Below, one piece after another: positions 37,301 through 49,086 of a stretch of DNA of 64,000 nucleotides. Each line of letters begins with the position of its first letter. Positions within the stretch are counted from its first letter, which is position 1. The translations under genes and the position numbers were made by a program. This DNA comes from Galaxea fascicularis (Eukaryota; Cnidaria; Anthozoa; Scleractinia; Euphylliidae): NCBI GenBank assembly GCA_948470475.1, contig OX419336.1:6895671-6959670 (forward strand). Reading direction: 5' to 3'. Below the pieces are notes generated by a model that worked only from the letters and a program-made list of their open reading frames with translations, ran no database searches and was not told where the DNA came from.

Positions 37301-40300
37301 ATCCCAAATTGTATGAGGTCATGTGATTTTTTAATTTATAGTACATTCAACAAAATTACAAACTTACGCACTGTTGTCATGGAAACTTAATAAGAACTCC
37401 TATGGAGTACTATTTAGGATTAATTGTACTGCTCTCGACCAATCACAATTGAGTAATTTTGTTAAGTGTACTATAAATGAACAAATACACAGGCGAATAA
37501 ACAAAGACGGAAACAAAACAACGACTGTGCACACAAATAGCTGCATATAAAATACACCACGGAACCAATCAATATCTGGAGATGACAGATTTTAAAGTGA
37601 AAACAACTCTCTGATTTTAGATCCTCTTTAATAGAACTCCAGAGTTTAGCTCCACTGAAATGAAGATTAAATTTCCCATAGTTGGTCCAAGCTTTTGTTA
37701 AATAACAATAATAAAAAACATTCAGGTCGAACAGTTAAGAAAACGAGAAAGAGTGACTCAAATTAGCCATTTTTTGACTCATCACGCATCGCGTGATTCA
37801 AAATGCCATTGTTATTTTTGAGCAGAGCAGCTTATTTAGGTATTAATTTTGAAACTCCTTTCCTGGAAACATTTTCTGGGTAAAATTAAAATAATTGAGT
37901 GAAAATCACATCAAAAGCAATAATGGTCAATGATAATGTTGCAAGAACTTGAAAAAAACATGAAAGTTTAGCATGGTATTTCTTTTCTTAGTGTAGTCAA
38001 AGCACAAATTTGCATACTAACATGATCTCCAATCATTGCATTACAGAAGATGTAGATGTGGGATTTTTTTGGTTAAACAATAATGTACAGTTTGCTTGGT
38101 GAAGACTGTGCTATTTTTTATGAATTATGCAATTTTTTTCTGAATTGTGCGATCGGAAAATGGTTAAACATGCAAAATTGCATTTCTTATGACTGTACTC
38201 TCAAAGTATCGCAACTCTGGCCCCACGAGTTGAAGTTAGTAAATCCAACACAAATAATTTATTATTATTTTTAGCCATCTTGCAACCAAGCTATGAAGTT
38301 GGCTTGCATTGAACTTGACATCACCATTTGTCCGCCCAGTGGACACTCACCTACTTGTACAACACAATGACATTAGTGGCTTCCTGCCTGAAAGGCAGTA
38401 GCCACTAAAAAGGAAGAGTTAAATATTTACACAATCTACAGGAGTAAAAAGTAAATTAATAAAATATTAATTTACATTAAAATTGCAAGTTAAAAGCTTT
38501 CTTGAATGAAGACACAGAAAATTCTGAATGGCCTCTGGCAAGGCATTCGATAGGTTGAAACGATAGTTCTTGAACCTTCCACTAACCTGGAAGTGACCTA
38601 TTTTTCTCTCCAGGTCATACACTTCACAATTTTACCAAAGTTAATAACTTGAACCCCTTTTTTTTAAAGTGTAATGAGTCACAACATACACAAGACCATG
38701 GAATCCTCCAGAAAATGGAATCTAATTTGATTTGAGCAGCTTGCATCATGTTTAGCAGCATGAATCCTTTAGCCTCTCGGCATTGGTAAGATTAAGCCAG
38801 AATAGGCCAGAAATACAGTAGAAACATGTTGTCTTGTGTTTACCGAATTAAAGATATAGGTTGTTTTCAAGAGAAAAAATAAGGGATTATCTTGCCCTTA
38901 CGGTGTTCATTAATTTGTTCCATCTTCCCATAACTTGAACTCCCACAAACTCGAATTGTTTCTGGCTTCCCTTGAAGGTTCAAATTATTGGAAATCAACA
39001 GCTCACTGTAGTTGATGGTATTGCATAGCTGTGGGTGGTGAAATCTGCCATTTCTTCATTCAAAGAAATTTTATTGACCATTTGAAGAAACTAACACACT
39101 TGATAGCAACATGTATCGTTCAGGCTTTCAGTGAAATGGCCTGCTTACGGGGTAATCATACATTTTTAGCTGATGTAAAGTAAATAAATCTAAGCAGTGG
39201 ATTGTGCACCCTTTAAAAATCAGCTTAAATCAGAACTCTGTTTATTTTCTGATTATTAATCACTGTCAAGGTGATCAATGAGTGGGGCCAGCTGAAAGTA
39301 AATGGCTTTTAGATCAACTAAAGGAGACCTCAGTCTAGTTCCTAAATTTTGCAGACAAAACATCTAATTCCTAGCTACAAAGGTGATGTCCCAACTCACA
39401 GGTGAGTCAATATTTTGAAAATTGTGGCATTTCTTTTGTTTATAATCATACAACCTTTGGCAACTTGGATCTGAGAAAATGGAGGGAAAAACAAGCAAAC
39501 GAAAATTTGAATCTGATTGGCTTAGATATGAGCAATGTGGTGTAATACAAAACTTTCTGTGTGTGAACTCTTGGGCATTCATGTTACTAGCCTAACAACT
39601 TTTTTGAAAATAAAAGCATTGTACATAGACACCTGAAAACTCTAAGAACTAACTTAAACAATGGGAAATCTTCTGGCAACCTTTGTGTTTTTGTGTCTGT
39701 CATTTGTTGGCAGAATCTTTCATTTGTCTGTGTTGGTCAATCAACTATGTGTGAGTTAGATAATCGATTTAACTGAGGACGAAATGGCTTATAGCCCAAA
39801 TGCCTGGCTACCCTAACTGACATTTTTAAGATTTTCTGTTTTCAAAATACCACTTTTATAACGTAAGGAAATTAACCTGTGATTCAGGTGCAGGTAAATA
39901 CTGCTAAGCCTAAATTCAGTACGCATCAGATGTAACTTAACACGGGTAGAGTTAGTTGAACACAGTAGAGTGCAATATATTTTTGACAAAAATTCGAAAA
40001 AATACTGAAAAATTGTACTTCATTTACAGCTGGTAATATCTGCATACTGGACGTAAATTTTCAAGTTGAAATTACTGCATATTTCAATCACCCCTCCAAG
40101 AAAACATAAGAGTGGTACAATCAGACTAACAAGTTAGTAAGCTAAGTCATATGCATACATACAAAATTGTATGTAAGCGCTATGAAGCTCCCTCAAAAAT
40201 TGTACACGGCACAAGACAACGATTCGTTTCATTAAAATATTTCAGCTTGGTTTTACCGTTTCATTTAGAGTGTATCTAAACAACCCCTCCACTACAATAA

Positions 40301-41076
40301 ACGAAAATGACTTGGCATATTAAACGGCTCGACGTTGCGAAGGAGTTTGAAGTAAGATGAAGACATTAGCTTTTCACAAGCTAAGGAGGGCTTTGAGGGA
40401 AACCAAGAAGCCGTTTACAGCCAAGGAAATGGTTAACAACTAAACGGTTAGAATGTACTTTAAATCAACACATCAGACTATTTCAAGTAGGCAATTGTTG
40501 AGCGTACAATACAACGACATCACAACACAAAAATATCGATCGATCAACATGCATTTTCCGAACATTTTGCGATCACGCTCAGGATCGAAAAGAAGAAGAC
40601 AACTTCAAACATCTTTTCATGCGCTGTAATAGAGAAGGCATAGCAGTGCTTGTGGAAATGTGGAGAGTAAATATGATTAAGCTCCAAAGGGACATTATCA
40701 ACTTACCAGGTAAAGCGGTTATAAAATCTCGTTGCAACATAGGCTTGAGATAGGAGTTTATGTGTCCATGCTGGTAATGGCACATTTTCGAAAGGAGAAA
40801 TTCCACGAATTCGACTTGTTGGGTTTCTGACCATTTCTCAAAATGTTTAACACAAGCCTGTCTCTGCTCGATGTAAAGTTCTCGGCTACTTTCGCTCTCC
40901 TTCTCGCCTTCTTTCTCATCGTCGCCATCGATAACCATAACCTAAACAGAGAGAATTTTTTTGGTCAAAGGTTTGATGCCGTCTGCGGGCTTTTAAGGTA
41001 ATTTGAAGCAACGATCACTTAATATTGTTCTTACACTATCTTCTTCGAAACCGTAATCGATCATTTCGTCCTCCAT
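28403..41076 (-). CDS. BTRC: Beta-TrCP/Slimb F-box WD40 ubiquitin-ligase receptor
   Basis: Substrate receptor of SCF E3 ligases that recognises phosphodegrons (DSGxxS in beta-catenin, I-kappa-B, Emi1). Exons, transcript order, minus strand: 41076-41035, 40941-40707, 35562-35376, 34652-34562, 33539-33402, 33234-33116, 32665-32560, 31733-31590, 31026-30908, 29900-29838, 29703-29656, 29290-29212, 28534-28403. Every junction is GT-AG and in phase, giving 500 residues. Domains: acidic N-terminus ([14 protein letters not shown]); dimerisation segment ([38 protein letters not shown]); F-box about 95-142 ([20 protein letters not shown]); then seven WD repeats (for example [51 protein letters not shown]). 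The protein is nearly identical in its core to vertebrate BTRC/FBXW11; a single cnidarian orthologue of both is expected. Intron 2 (about 5.1 kb) and intron 9 carry retroelement debris. Confidence 0.94.
29354..29565. repeat. Dispersed short TIR repeat, copy 2
   Basis: Closely matches 4336-4544 (CATGACCACTCTGTTTTATA, AATGCTGATCACTCTAAG) with an internal poly-G insertion. Lies in the beta-TrCP intron between exons 29212-29290 and 29656-29703. Confidence 0.7.
30154..30558 (-). mobile_element. R2/NeSL-type retrotransposon endonuclease fragment
   Basis: A 134-codon frame on the minus strand reads [20 protein letters not shown], then CPW and [13 protein letters not shown]. This is the pattern of the restriction-like endonuclease at the C-terminus of site-specific non-LTR retrotransposons (acidic residue, central E, K/KY motif). 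No reverse transcriptase is attached, so it is a 5'-truncated relic. It sits in beta-TrCP intron 9, same strand as the gene. An A-rich stretch (30031-30086) and an ATT microsatellite (30557-30582) flank it. Confidence 0.7.
31237..31455. repeat. Divergent relative of the AACCCTTTAA repeat
   Basis: Begins GTTAACCCATTAATCCTCAA and has AGGAGAAGTTAGGTGGTGAT-like motifs shared with the 4336 and 56341 copies. In a beta-TrCP intron. Confidence 0.45.
33929..34450. mobile_element. TIR element with a second TIR element inside
   Basis: Outer ends: TGGACAAACTTCTTGGGACA and the inverse TGTCCCAAGGAATTTTGTCCA. At 34177-34414 lies another inverted-repeat element (CCATTTTACAGTT, GTGACCTGGCCTTTG, GACCTTGTTTTGATAC and inverses). 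Related to 20286-20490. In the beta-TrCP intron between exons 33402-33539 and 34562-34652. Confidence 0.65.
36940..37720 (-). mobile_element. Truncated LINE 3' end
   Basis: On the minus strand, about 37690-37572 reads [20 protein letters not shown] followed by DLKSES. This is the typical C-terminal tail of a CR1/jockey-like reverse transcriptase ORF (xxGxKLWNxI). The rest would be 3' untranslated sequence, partly overlapped by the dispersed repeat at 37170-37460. Lies in intron 2 of beta-TrCP. Confidence 0.6.
37170..37460. repeat. Dispersed repeat shared with 17522-17880
   Basis: See the other copy. Here the ends resemble inverse pieces (GAGTACAATTCGGGATTAAT and GATTAATTGTACT), suggesting a TIR element. 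Confidence 0.5.
38480..38640 (-). mobile_element. Possible second LINE tail fragment
   Basis: The minus strand reads [20 protein letters not shown], resembling the end of a LINE reverse transcriptase ORF. It is degenerate, so this is a weak call. Confidence 0.3.
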
Positions 41077-42159
41077 CGTCCTAAAATACCGAAGTGTTTA
41101 TGAAGTAAAAAAGATTTTCGCTTCCTTCTGTTTGATGGCTCGGAATCATCGTGACATCACGGAAATATTATTACGCATGAGCAGTACGTTTGGTAAACTC
41201 ATTTCCAGATTCCTGGATGATAGGCTCGAGCGGAAGTACACACCCGAGCGGAAGCATGTTGGGAAGCCTTCCTACCTCATTTTCAAAACAAAATAAAATT
41301 GTTTCTCTCCCTATTTTCATGGTTGGCGAAAATGGATTCAAGTGCCGAATTCGAAGCCAGATACAGCACGTTTAGCAACTTCAGAAAAATATTCCCAGTG
41401 CAAAAGAAGGCAGTAGAGCATAAGCATGAAGCAGTGGTAAAATTTATAGATGCAAAACGTGATTTTCAATGCTCAAAATTTACATGTAATCTAAGTTCAC
41501 CGTGAGACCTTCCTTTGTGTAGATTATTATCGAAGTGGGGAGAAGTACGTGATTCAATATCCTAAACACTGAACCAGCTGGAGCTTTTTTGCCCACAGCA
41601 AGTTTTGTTCTTGTTGGCAGGCTTAAGGAGAAAGGCTTAAGGAGACAAACATACCACCTGGCCTTCAAGGTTAGGGCCTTCATCATTTCATCTCGATGAC
41701 ATAAATAGATAGGAGATATAACGTAGAGCAATAAAACCTTTTTTTCAATAGAAATTTCAGTTTCAGCTTTTGATTTTAACCAATCTCCATCGACACTGAG
41801 GAAAGCGAATGGAAAAAATCTTTGATTAGCTCGCTACAGCCACACTACTAAACTATCTGCTTCATAAAATTTTCTGACCAAACGTAACGTGTATGCGCAA
41901 ATTCGAAAGAAAAAATATTGAATTCGCCGGCGTGTAAGTGATATCGAAACCTTACCCCGTTTTTATGCAAATATTCTTCGCAAATCAGTTGCATGTCGCG
42001 TCAGGTCGCGTTTATAATTATGCTAATTATGCCGTCTCCTTATTGTCACGCGCTATGGGCGTTAGAGTGAGTCACAGATCAGATCGATCTGACAGAACGT
42101 AACAGATCAGAGGCGGCCTAACCTGCGCGATTGTTATTCTCTGAAAACCCGACCCGATT
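41077..42159. promoter_or_regulatory. Divergent intergenic region, BTRC and PhyH genes
   Basis: About 1.1 kb separates two head-to-head start codons, so both promoters must lie here. No TATA box stands out. A small plus-strand ORF (41332-41505) lies inside. Confidence 0.45.
41332..41505 (+). CDS. Small ORF or first exon, unknown
   Basis: A 57-codon frame starts MDSSAEFEARYSTFSNFRKI and has protein-like composition (Lys/Glu/Phe-rich, amphipathic). A possible donor (ACAT/GTAATC) occurs before the stop. No further exon was found, and it does not join in phase with the PhyH gene in any way I could see. Could be an independent microprotein, the first exon of an alternative transcript, or chance. 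Confidence 0.25.
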   Translation: MDSSAEFEARYSTFSNFRKIFPVQKKAVEHKHEAVVKFIDAKRDFQCSKFTCNLSSP

Positions 42160-45100
42160 ATGGGAAGTATGGGCCTTACTGCGGAACAAAAAGCAAAGGT
42201 AACTTAGTAACTAGAAAGTCAATACCGAGCCGGGACACCGAAAAGGGAACCTCAAATCAGGAGGGCTTCGTGGATTGTTCAAATTTCAAACGAAATTGGC
42301 ACACAACGAGTTTATTTACTTGTATACAGTAACATTACTTAACACTGAACTTTTATTAGATGTTTCATAACGCCAATGGCTAGATAATTGAATGTTTAAA
42401 GAGCCGTGTTATGGCTGGCAATTTTTAAATTTCCAACGAGAGAGAGATGATATCTGAATAAATAATAGAATTCAGTAAACCTAACGGTGTTTATGTTTTA
42501 ACAGGGGAGAACACGAAAAAATTGTTACCATTATATTACTGCAGTAACGCATCTGGTATTTTTACTAACAGAAACTTTTACATGACAATTGTCCGCTAAA
42601 GAGACCTTTGTCAGTGACATATGTAAACATGAGTGACACGATGAAAAAAAAGAGTTGTTAGGGAGGGACTCCATGAAAATAATGGGGGGGGGGGGTAGGG
42701 GATGGGGTGGAGATTTTCAGTTTGCATGAATTCTCGGTTTTCACATGACGTCATCAAAATTGAAAAATTAGGAATTATCAATCCTCTTGAGGTTTTAGTT
42801 TAGCTGGTTATTAGAACAGCTGAAGACTTATCTTTTCACAAATTTTTAGTTTGATAGGGTTTTTCGTCTTGTGATATTTTATTGTCGTTTTACCTTGAAT
42901 GAATTTTTTTCGGCTTTTCCCCCACCCACTCAGTTGGTAGAGCATCGCACCGGAATCACGAAGTCACGGGTTCAAGCTCCCTTGAAGTAGTGAATTTTTT
43001 TCAGGCTTCTTTACGCAATTGTAAAAATTGCGATTACAACAGCGACGATCACTCTTCATTTGAAACCTCTTTGTATAGGCATTACCGACCATTTGCTGAG
43101 CTGAAAACTTTGCATTCAGATGGAAGTCTTCTAAATAAATTGCGAAGCCCTGATTCTTCAAAAACCGTCATATAATATGATCACCGGCAAAGTCGTCAAA
43201 CTAAAAACAGGCAAATAATCCTGGCTTTTCCTAAAGAATCAAAACGACTCATTTGCCTCCAGAACTTGATACTTTTTCCCGATTCTTTTGTTTAGTATGA
43301 AAGAGACGGCTACGTGGTAATAGAGAATGTGTTTGATGCCACTGAGCTGAAGCAAATTTCTGACGCCGCCGATGAGATGGTTAAAAGGTAACTGTTAATT
43401 TTCCCTTCCTTTAGGCAATCACGCATGTAGATGTTACAGGTTAAATTTGATCTCAGGTGATTTTTGATTTAACCTAGGTCAAAATGAAATTCCTTTGTCT
43501 CCTAACCCTAATTATTCATGAGAAGACAAAGGAATTTCATTTTGACCTAGGTTAAATCAAAAATGACCTGAGATCAAATTTAACCTGTAACATAGACATC
43601 ACTGTTAACGTACCAAGGCGTCAGAATCGCGTACGGGCCGCCTGAGTGTGCAACATAGTACATTCAAGATTTTCACGTGCAGTTAAACTGACTTTGAACG
43701 CGCGCGGGTTGTGCGGTTTCGGAGCTAGGGGTAAAAGGAGCGGGGGTAATCGACGCAATATCAATAGGCTTAGCAAGTATCTACTTATTCCTTTACCGGC
43801 TGCGATCCTCGTTTGGACATCTCAACCATTCAATTACTGCCTTTATGCGAACGATGTGATGGCTACTACCCAGGCTTAAAGTGCGCAACGAACTCAAGTG
43901 CTGCAACACCATGAACAGCAACGCTTCCAGAAACGGCCATGGAAACAATCACAGAATAGAAATGAAGCTCCTCAGATCGAAGAAACCACTAACGAACAAA
44001 CAGCGGAACCCGACATGAGCACTGACTGACCAGCTTAGCGGAGAGCTTTTTCGTTGAATGGTCAAATGTATGGATCACAGAGCTCTCATGCATAGTTCTG
44101 TTTTCCGGCGTTTCAGGTTCGTTTTCATTTAATTTCATTTCAACTATGTTGTTTAACGGCAGCGCTTGTGATTAGAAAAATAAAATCAGTGTTCTCGCTC
44201 AAAAGCTCATCATCGTCATCATCGTTGCTACATATTATGATAAAGGTACGTAAAAGGTAAAGAAACTTTATTTATACACGGTTTACAATTTTATAGCTCT
44301 AAGCTTGTGGGGCCGTGTGGGAGAAATGTTGATTTTGGGTAGAGGGGAAAACCGGAGTACCCCTCTCGGAACAGGCGTACGTTTCTCGAAACGCCAGGGT
44401 TTAAAACTAAATTTTGGGAGCACTCGCCGTCTGGGAGAGTGACGCTCAAATTGCACCCGCCCGAAAATTTTTTTACTCGCCAAATGCCACTCCCACTCCC
44501 CACCCAAGTCAAACCAAATTAAACACAGTACAAGGAACAACTGTGCTGTTGTCGTTATTTTTTTCATGGTGTTCATTGTAAGCACACTGTGTCAATGCTA
44601 GACTATTTAATATTACAGATGATTTAGTTTTTCTCAATCATTCCTTCTGTCATCTTGGCATCTGAGCCACAGTCAAACACCACTCCCTTGTCATCATCTC
44701 TGACGTCGTCGTCCTTTTCGCATCGAAGGCGACTTCCTCTTCGGCCTCCTCCTCTTGCTCAGTAGACAAAGACTCTCACTTTCAATTCTTAAGTCAAAAT
44801 AATTGATAAACATAGCTTACAATTCTTACTTTACAAGTAAAATTCTTCGTGATTATGACGGTGTCGCGAGTTGCTGTTGCCATCATCACCATCAGATCTT
44901 GTTCACAGCGGAGCAGTTTGTTAATGATCACCCGAGTAACGTATCATGACTACGATTAGGTACCTCATGTAATTATAACTTGAACAGAAGTCTTAAGGCC
45001 GGTACACACGAGGGAGCTTGCTCGCGCAGCACGCTCCTGCAACACGCTCCCGGTTAAGTACCCCAACCAGTACACACCAGGGAGCTTGCTCCTGAAACAC

Positions 45101-48100
45101 GCTCCCGAAACACGCTCCAAGGTAAGTACCCCAACCAGTACACACGAAGGACACGACGAGGGAGCTGAATGATGAAACAACCCGGCAAGCAAATTTCAGT
45201 ATACACGAGGGAGCTTGCTCCTGAAACAGATTTGCCCCTGGAGCTTGCTCCCACATATCAAACCAGTTTGATATGAGGGAGCAAAACTCGGGAGAAAAAG
45301 TTTTGTTGCGCAACAAATTTTTTCGCCAGAAATCGTTGGTGCAGACGAGGGAGCTTTGCTCCGGGAGCGTCTTGCAGGAGCGTGCTGCGGGAGCAAGCTC
45401 CCTCGTGTGTACCGGCCTTTAAGAAGCGGGAAATTTGTGCGGTGTACTAGTATGTAAAAAGTACTAGTATGTTCATGTTTAGAGTATATTTTGTCACAAA
45501 ATCACTTACAGTTTTATTTTCCTGAAAATGAAAATTCCACTCGCCAAACCGGTCGAGTAATCTACGATTTCCACTCGCCCGACGGGCTTGACACTCGCAT
45601 TGACGAGTGGGCGAGCGCTAAATAAACACCCTGAAACTCCCGAACCTTTTCGGGCCTATTTTGGTTACGATAATTTCCTTTGTATCTGACGTTTCAAGGC
45701 ATGGAATTGTTCAAGAAATTTTCCCTTTGATGTCTTGTAATTACAGTAAGAGACTAGCTCTTCAGAACAAGCGGATCGCAGTTTTGGAAATGGCTTTTCG
45801 GGCCCAAAAAGTTTTCGGGACTATCACTGGAAACGGGCCCCAGGAAAGAGAACCAACAAACTCAGCCGATATGAGAGGCCGGATCGGAGAATCGAACCCG
45901 GACCACAATGGTAGGAGACGAGTGCTCTCACCACTACGCCATCACTGCTTCCCTGATGATAATAATTAATCAGTGATAACTAACACATGCGATCAGTGAA
46001 ATAATCCCACAATAACGATGATGACGACGTTGATGATCATGACGATCATAATGATGATAACGACGATAACGATTAGAAAGAGGTTTATAGATGGTGTTTT
46101 TTTACAATTTTAACTCTGTTATATAGTGAAAGACTAACAAGAAATGACGACCTCTCTTGGAATGAATCCTTTCCCTTTCCTTTTGACTAAAACAGAGGCG
46201 CCACTATGAACAACTCAGACGAAAGTTTTGTATTTGAGTGGGACAACAAGTCTTCCAAGCGATTGTTAAAACGTGTCCGATTGCCTTCCAAGATTCACCC
46301 TGTCTTCCGTGAAATACATCATCACGACAAACTACTGGACATAGTCACTGATTTGGTAAGATAAACTAAGAATAAAGCGAACAGGAATCTCTATTTTGTT
46401 CCCTGGAGGCATGTAATCCTCCTGGGACGAATTCAATACAAGCATCTGCACCTGTTTATGAGTCTAGACGAGTAATCCAACTTGCGCACATTTTTACACT
46501 ACACAAACAAGAAGACGAAAACTAAACGGACAAAAGATGCTTTCCTGGAGTTCACTTCACAAGCATGAGGCTCCTTTAATCTGATAATAGACTGCTATCA
46601 GGGGAAAAGCGTGGCGCGAGTTCTTCTCTCGAGAGCGCCGATTCAGTATCAGTATGTAGGTCAGCTAAACAACCCGAATCAGGTAGCAAGTGAGCCGAGG
46701 GTAGTTTCAGTCAAATGCAATGCTACTAGAAGTCTAGTCTGAAAACGGGAAATGTTACTTACTTGCAAAAAACAATGAAAAAGTCAAAGACGAAAAAGGG
46801 CCGGCTGAAAGGGGGAACTGCAAATCCCGTTAACATAGGTTTCAGACTACTCTCCACGGAATTCGTTCCCGTTTTATTTTTCAGATCGGCCCATCTATCC
46901 GTTACATTCAACACGACTGCTTGTATATGAACGTTTCCGAATGCAGCAATATGCCAATCAAATGGCACCAGGACTGGGTATTTTGGCCTCACACCAATCA
47001 AAGTCTCTTGACTGGGTTTCTCTCTATTGATGACTCTGTTCGAGAAAATGGTAAGAAAGTCATAATTTACAACCGGTTGTATTTTATATTGTCGCGGTAA
47101 ACTATAGAGCCTAAAATTTGAAGCGAGAATTTTAAGGCGGGACAGCGATCAGCGTAAAAAGAGGAAGGCATTGTGTGTGGCGGTTTAAGGCAAGAAAAAA
47201 TTAATAAGCTCCCAGCCTCTATTAGGGCCTTATTAGTCATATAAATTGCTGGATTTCATATGACTATGAAATGTTTTGATTTAATTCGTTTACATGTTTA
47301 CACTTTTTAATTTATAATATTTTTGTCACTTAGCAGTCGGTTGAGGATAATTTAGCATTTCTAAAGAACGTGAAAAGTTTTAGCTCCCCCACCCCCTTTT
47401 CACTAATGCGACCCCAGTTCAGAACGACCGACAAAAAAATAAGCCCCCAAGGGGGCTAAATAGAGGAAATACGGTATCAAGCTAAGGTGTTTTGAACACT
47501 TTACAGTACATTACAGAGACTACAGAACCAAAAGAAACGAAAACAAAATTCCATCAACATAAATGGCAAATCCTTGATGACTCAGAAGACTTTCTTGTTT
47601 AGAAAAGACTACAACAACAATTTTTTTTTGCGCAAACAACTTCAATCACTAATAAGAGTTTGTCTTGCAAATAGTCACACTGAGCTGATCGGAGCGGGAC
47701 AAAACCAACGCTCAATTATAGAGCCTGTCCTTCAGAAAATGTTCTTTCATTCTTTTTTATCTTTCTCTTTTACTCGGAAAAATAACTCTTTTATTTTCCT
47801 GCATTTTAAGCAACCATTTATGATAAATATCGCAGCAATGTAACAAAGTTTTTCTTATTGAGTATTTGTCCATTGTGTGTATAATTAGTTTTTGTAATCT
47901 ATCTGTAATTATCATTCTAAATATTATTGTGTGCATGTTAGCTATATGCGATTCATAGATAAAATAAAATGAAATTAAACAAAACTGTATAAGAACTTAT
48001 AGGAAATCGGAAACACTTTTCTTTAACGTTACTTCCTTTACTCGCCTGTTTCCGACTCTTTTTGTCTTCTTTTTGAAGGCTGCTTACAAGTCATTCCTGG

Positions 48101-48527
48101 AAGCCACAAAGGCCCATTTTACAACCACTTTATCGATGATAAGTTTGCTTCAGAGATCAACGATGCGACCTTTGACCCTAGTCTTGCTGTCCACGTGGAA
48201 GTTCCGGCTGGAGGCATTTCTCTTCACCACCCCTTCACAGTGCACGGTTCAGCTGCAAACTTATCAAATCTCCCGAGACGGTACTTTGCGTTGTCCTTTG
48301 CGGCAACAGACTCCTGGCCTCTTCTTGGTGTTGTGGGAACAGAGAAAGAACTTTGGGGTCCTGTGGACTGGCAGCGATTTTGCTCAACAGTGGTAAGAGG
48401 AAAAGCCAGCATGTTTCCCAGGATGGAAGCCCTTCCCGTATCACTTCCGGTCCCGTTTACAAGCGGAAGTATGAACACTTTCTATTCGGACAAGAGCAAG
48501 TCAATTCACGGAAATCCTGTTCAATAA
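42160..48527 (+). CDS. Phytanoyl-CoA dioxygenase (PhyH) family protein
   Basis: Fe(II)/2-oxoglutarate-dependent oxygenase of the PhyH family; the substrate is unknown (members hydroxylate phytanoyl-CoA and many small molecules). Exons: 42160-42198, 43296-43387, 46196-46355, 46885-47050, 48079-48527; phases join to 301 residues, similar to human PHYHD1 in length. Residues 14-45 (YERDGYVVIENVFDATEL) are the usual N-terminal helix-strand. Iron ligands are visible as H125-x-D127 in KWHQDWVFW and distal H208 in TVHGSAANLS, with Arg219/220 placed to bind 2-oxoglutarate. LQVIPGSHKG is the conserved GCLxxIPGSH loop. No N-terminal PTS2-like or signal sequence is evident. The AATAAA at 48523-48528 overlaps the stop codon. 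It is head-to-head with beta-TrCP. Confidence 0.88.
42925..43090 (+). mobile_element. tRNA-headed SINE
   Basis: An A-box-like TCAGTTGGTAGAGC and a B-box-like GGGTTCAAGCTCC lie 30-40 bases apart, followed by a non-tRNA body (TTTCAGGCTTCTTTACGCAA and TTGCGATTACAACAGCGACG). It does not fold as a full tRNA (no acceptor-stem partner), so a SINE is preferred to a tRNA gene. In PhyH intron 1. Confidence 0.65.
43431..43593. repeat. Long near-perfect hairpin in PhyH intron 2
   Basis: Arms of about 70 bp (beginning ATGTTACAGGTTAAATTTGA and containing TTTAACCTAGGTCAAAATGA) differ at one position and enclose a loop of about 18 bases. It starts 44 bases after the donor of exon 2. Confidence 0.9.
44996..45418. 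mobile_element. MITE with iterated terminal motifs
   Basis: Ends AGGCCGGTACACACGAGGGA and its inverse are flanked by TTA (44993-44995, 45419-45421). Internally the block GTACCCCAACCAGTACACAC followed by GGGAGCTTGCTCCTGAAACA is repeated two to three times, so the element carries tandem copies of its own terminal sequence. Confidence 0.75.
45633..45842 (-). mobile_element. GGGCCCGTTTCTCGA-type MITE, copy 2
   Basis: Inverse orientation: GAAACTCCCGAACCTTTTCG at the left, GGCCCAAAAAGTTTTCGGGA and AAACGGGCCCC at the right. It abuts a tRNA-SINE. Confidence 0.65.
45848..45956 (-). mobile_element. tRNA-headed SINE, minus strand
   Basis: On the minus strand it has TGGCGTAGTGGTGAGAGCAC (A box) and GGGTTCGATTCTCCG (B box), then a body with TGAGTTTGTTGGTTCTCT. 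The same body follows the tRNA-like head at 61661-61788, so both are one SINE family. Confidence 0.75.
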
Positions 48528-48910
48528 AAACACAAGAGAACAAGCAAGGGAATGAAATAAGGAGGATTATAAATCCGTTTACGTTTGAATTACTTGACCC
48601 AGATACGACTATTCTGTTTTCGGATATCCAGTTGTCCTTCTTTTTGAAAAAATCAAATAGTTTTATTTGAAGCAAATTTATTGATTGAGTATATGTACGC
48701 AGCAGGAAAAAAAAAGATACTGGCGAAACTGAGAGATAGTTTTGAGATTTACCTCCCTCCAAAAGCTTCGTTACAATCGACGTCATAACGTTCTTCATTT
48801 AATTCTTTCAAAACAAACACGCAATAAATTTTTGCACCGCGAAGATTAATGACAGAAGTCAGAAGGTGGTATCACGGATCACGTTGAATGGACGTTCACT
48901 TTTAGAAACA

Positions 48911-48921
48911 GGGGCCCGTTC

Positions 48922-48957
<36 letters not shown>

Positions 48958-49086
48958 CATTTCGAAAACACCGATCCGCTTATTCTAAAATATTGGCCTT
49001 TCACCATGATTTCAAGATACGAAAGCGCAAATTTGTTAGTACTCTAAATAGGCCCGAAAAGTTTCGGGTGTTTCGAGAAACGGGCA
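48911..49086 (+). mobile_element. GGGCCCGTTTCTCGA-type MITE, copy 3
   Basis: Starts GGGGCCCGTTCCTCGAAAGT and ends GGTGTTTCGAGAAACGGGC. CACCGATCCGCTTATTCTAA matches the 11748 copy. Between the PhyH and LRRC27-like genes. Confidence 0.75.

Noticed and set aside
42925..43000. A functional tRNA gene
   Set aside because: A and B boxes are present but there is no matching acceptor stem or proper anticodon arm, and a SINE body follows.
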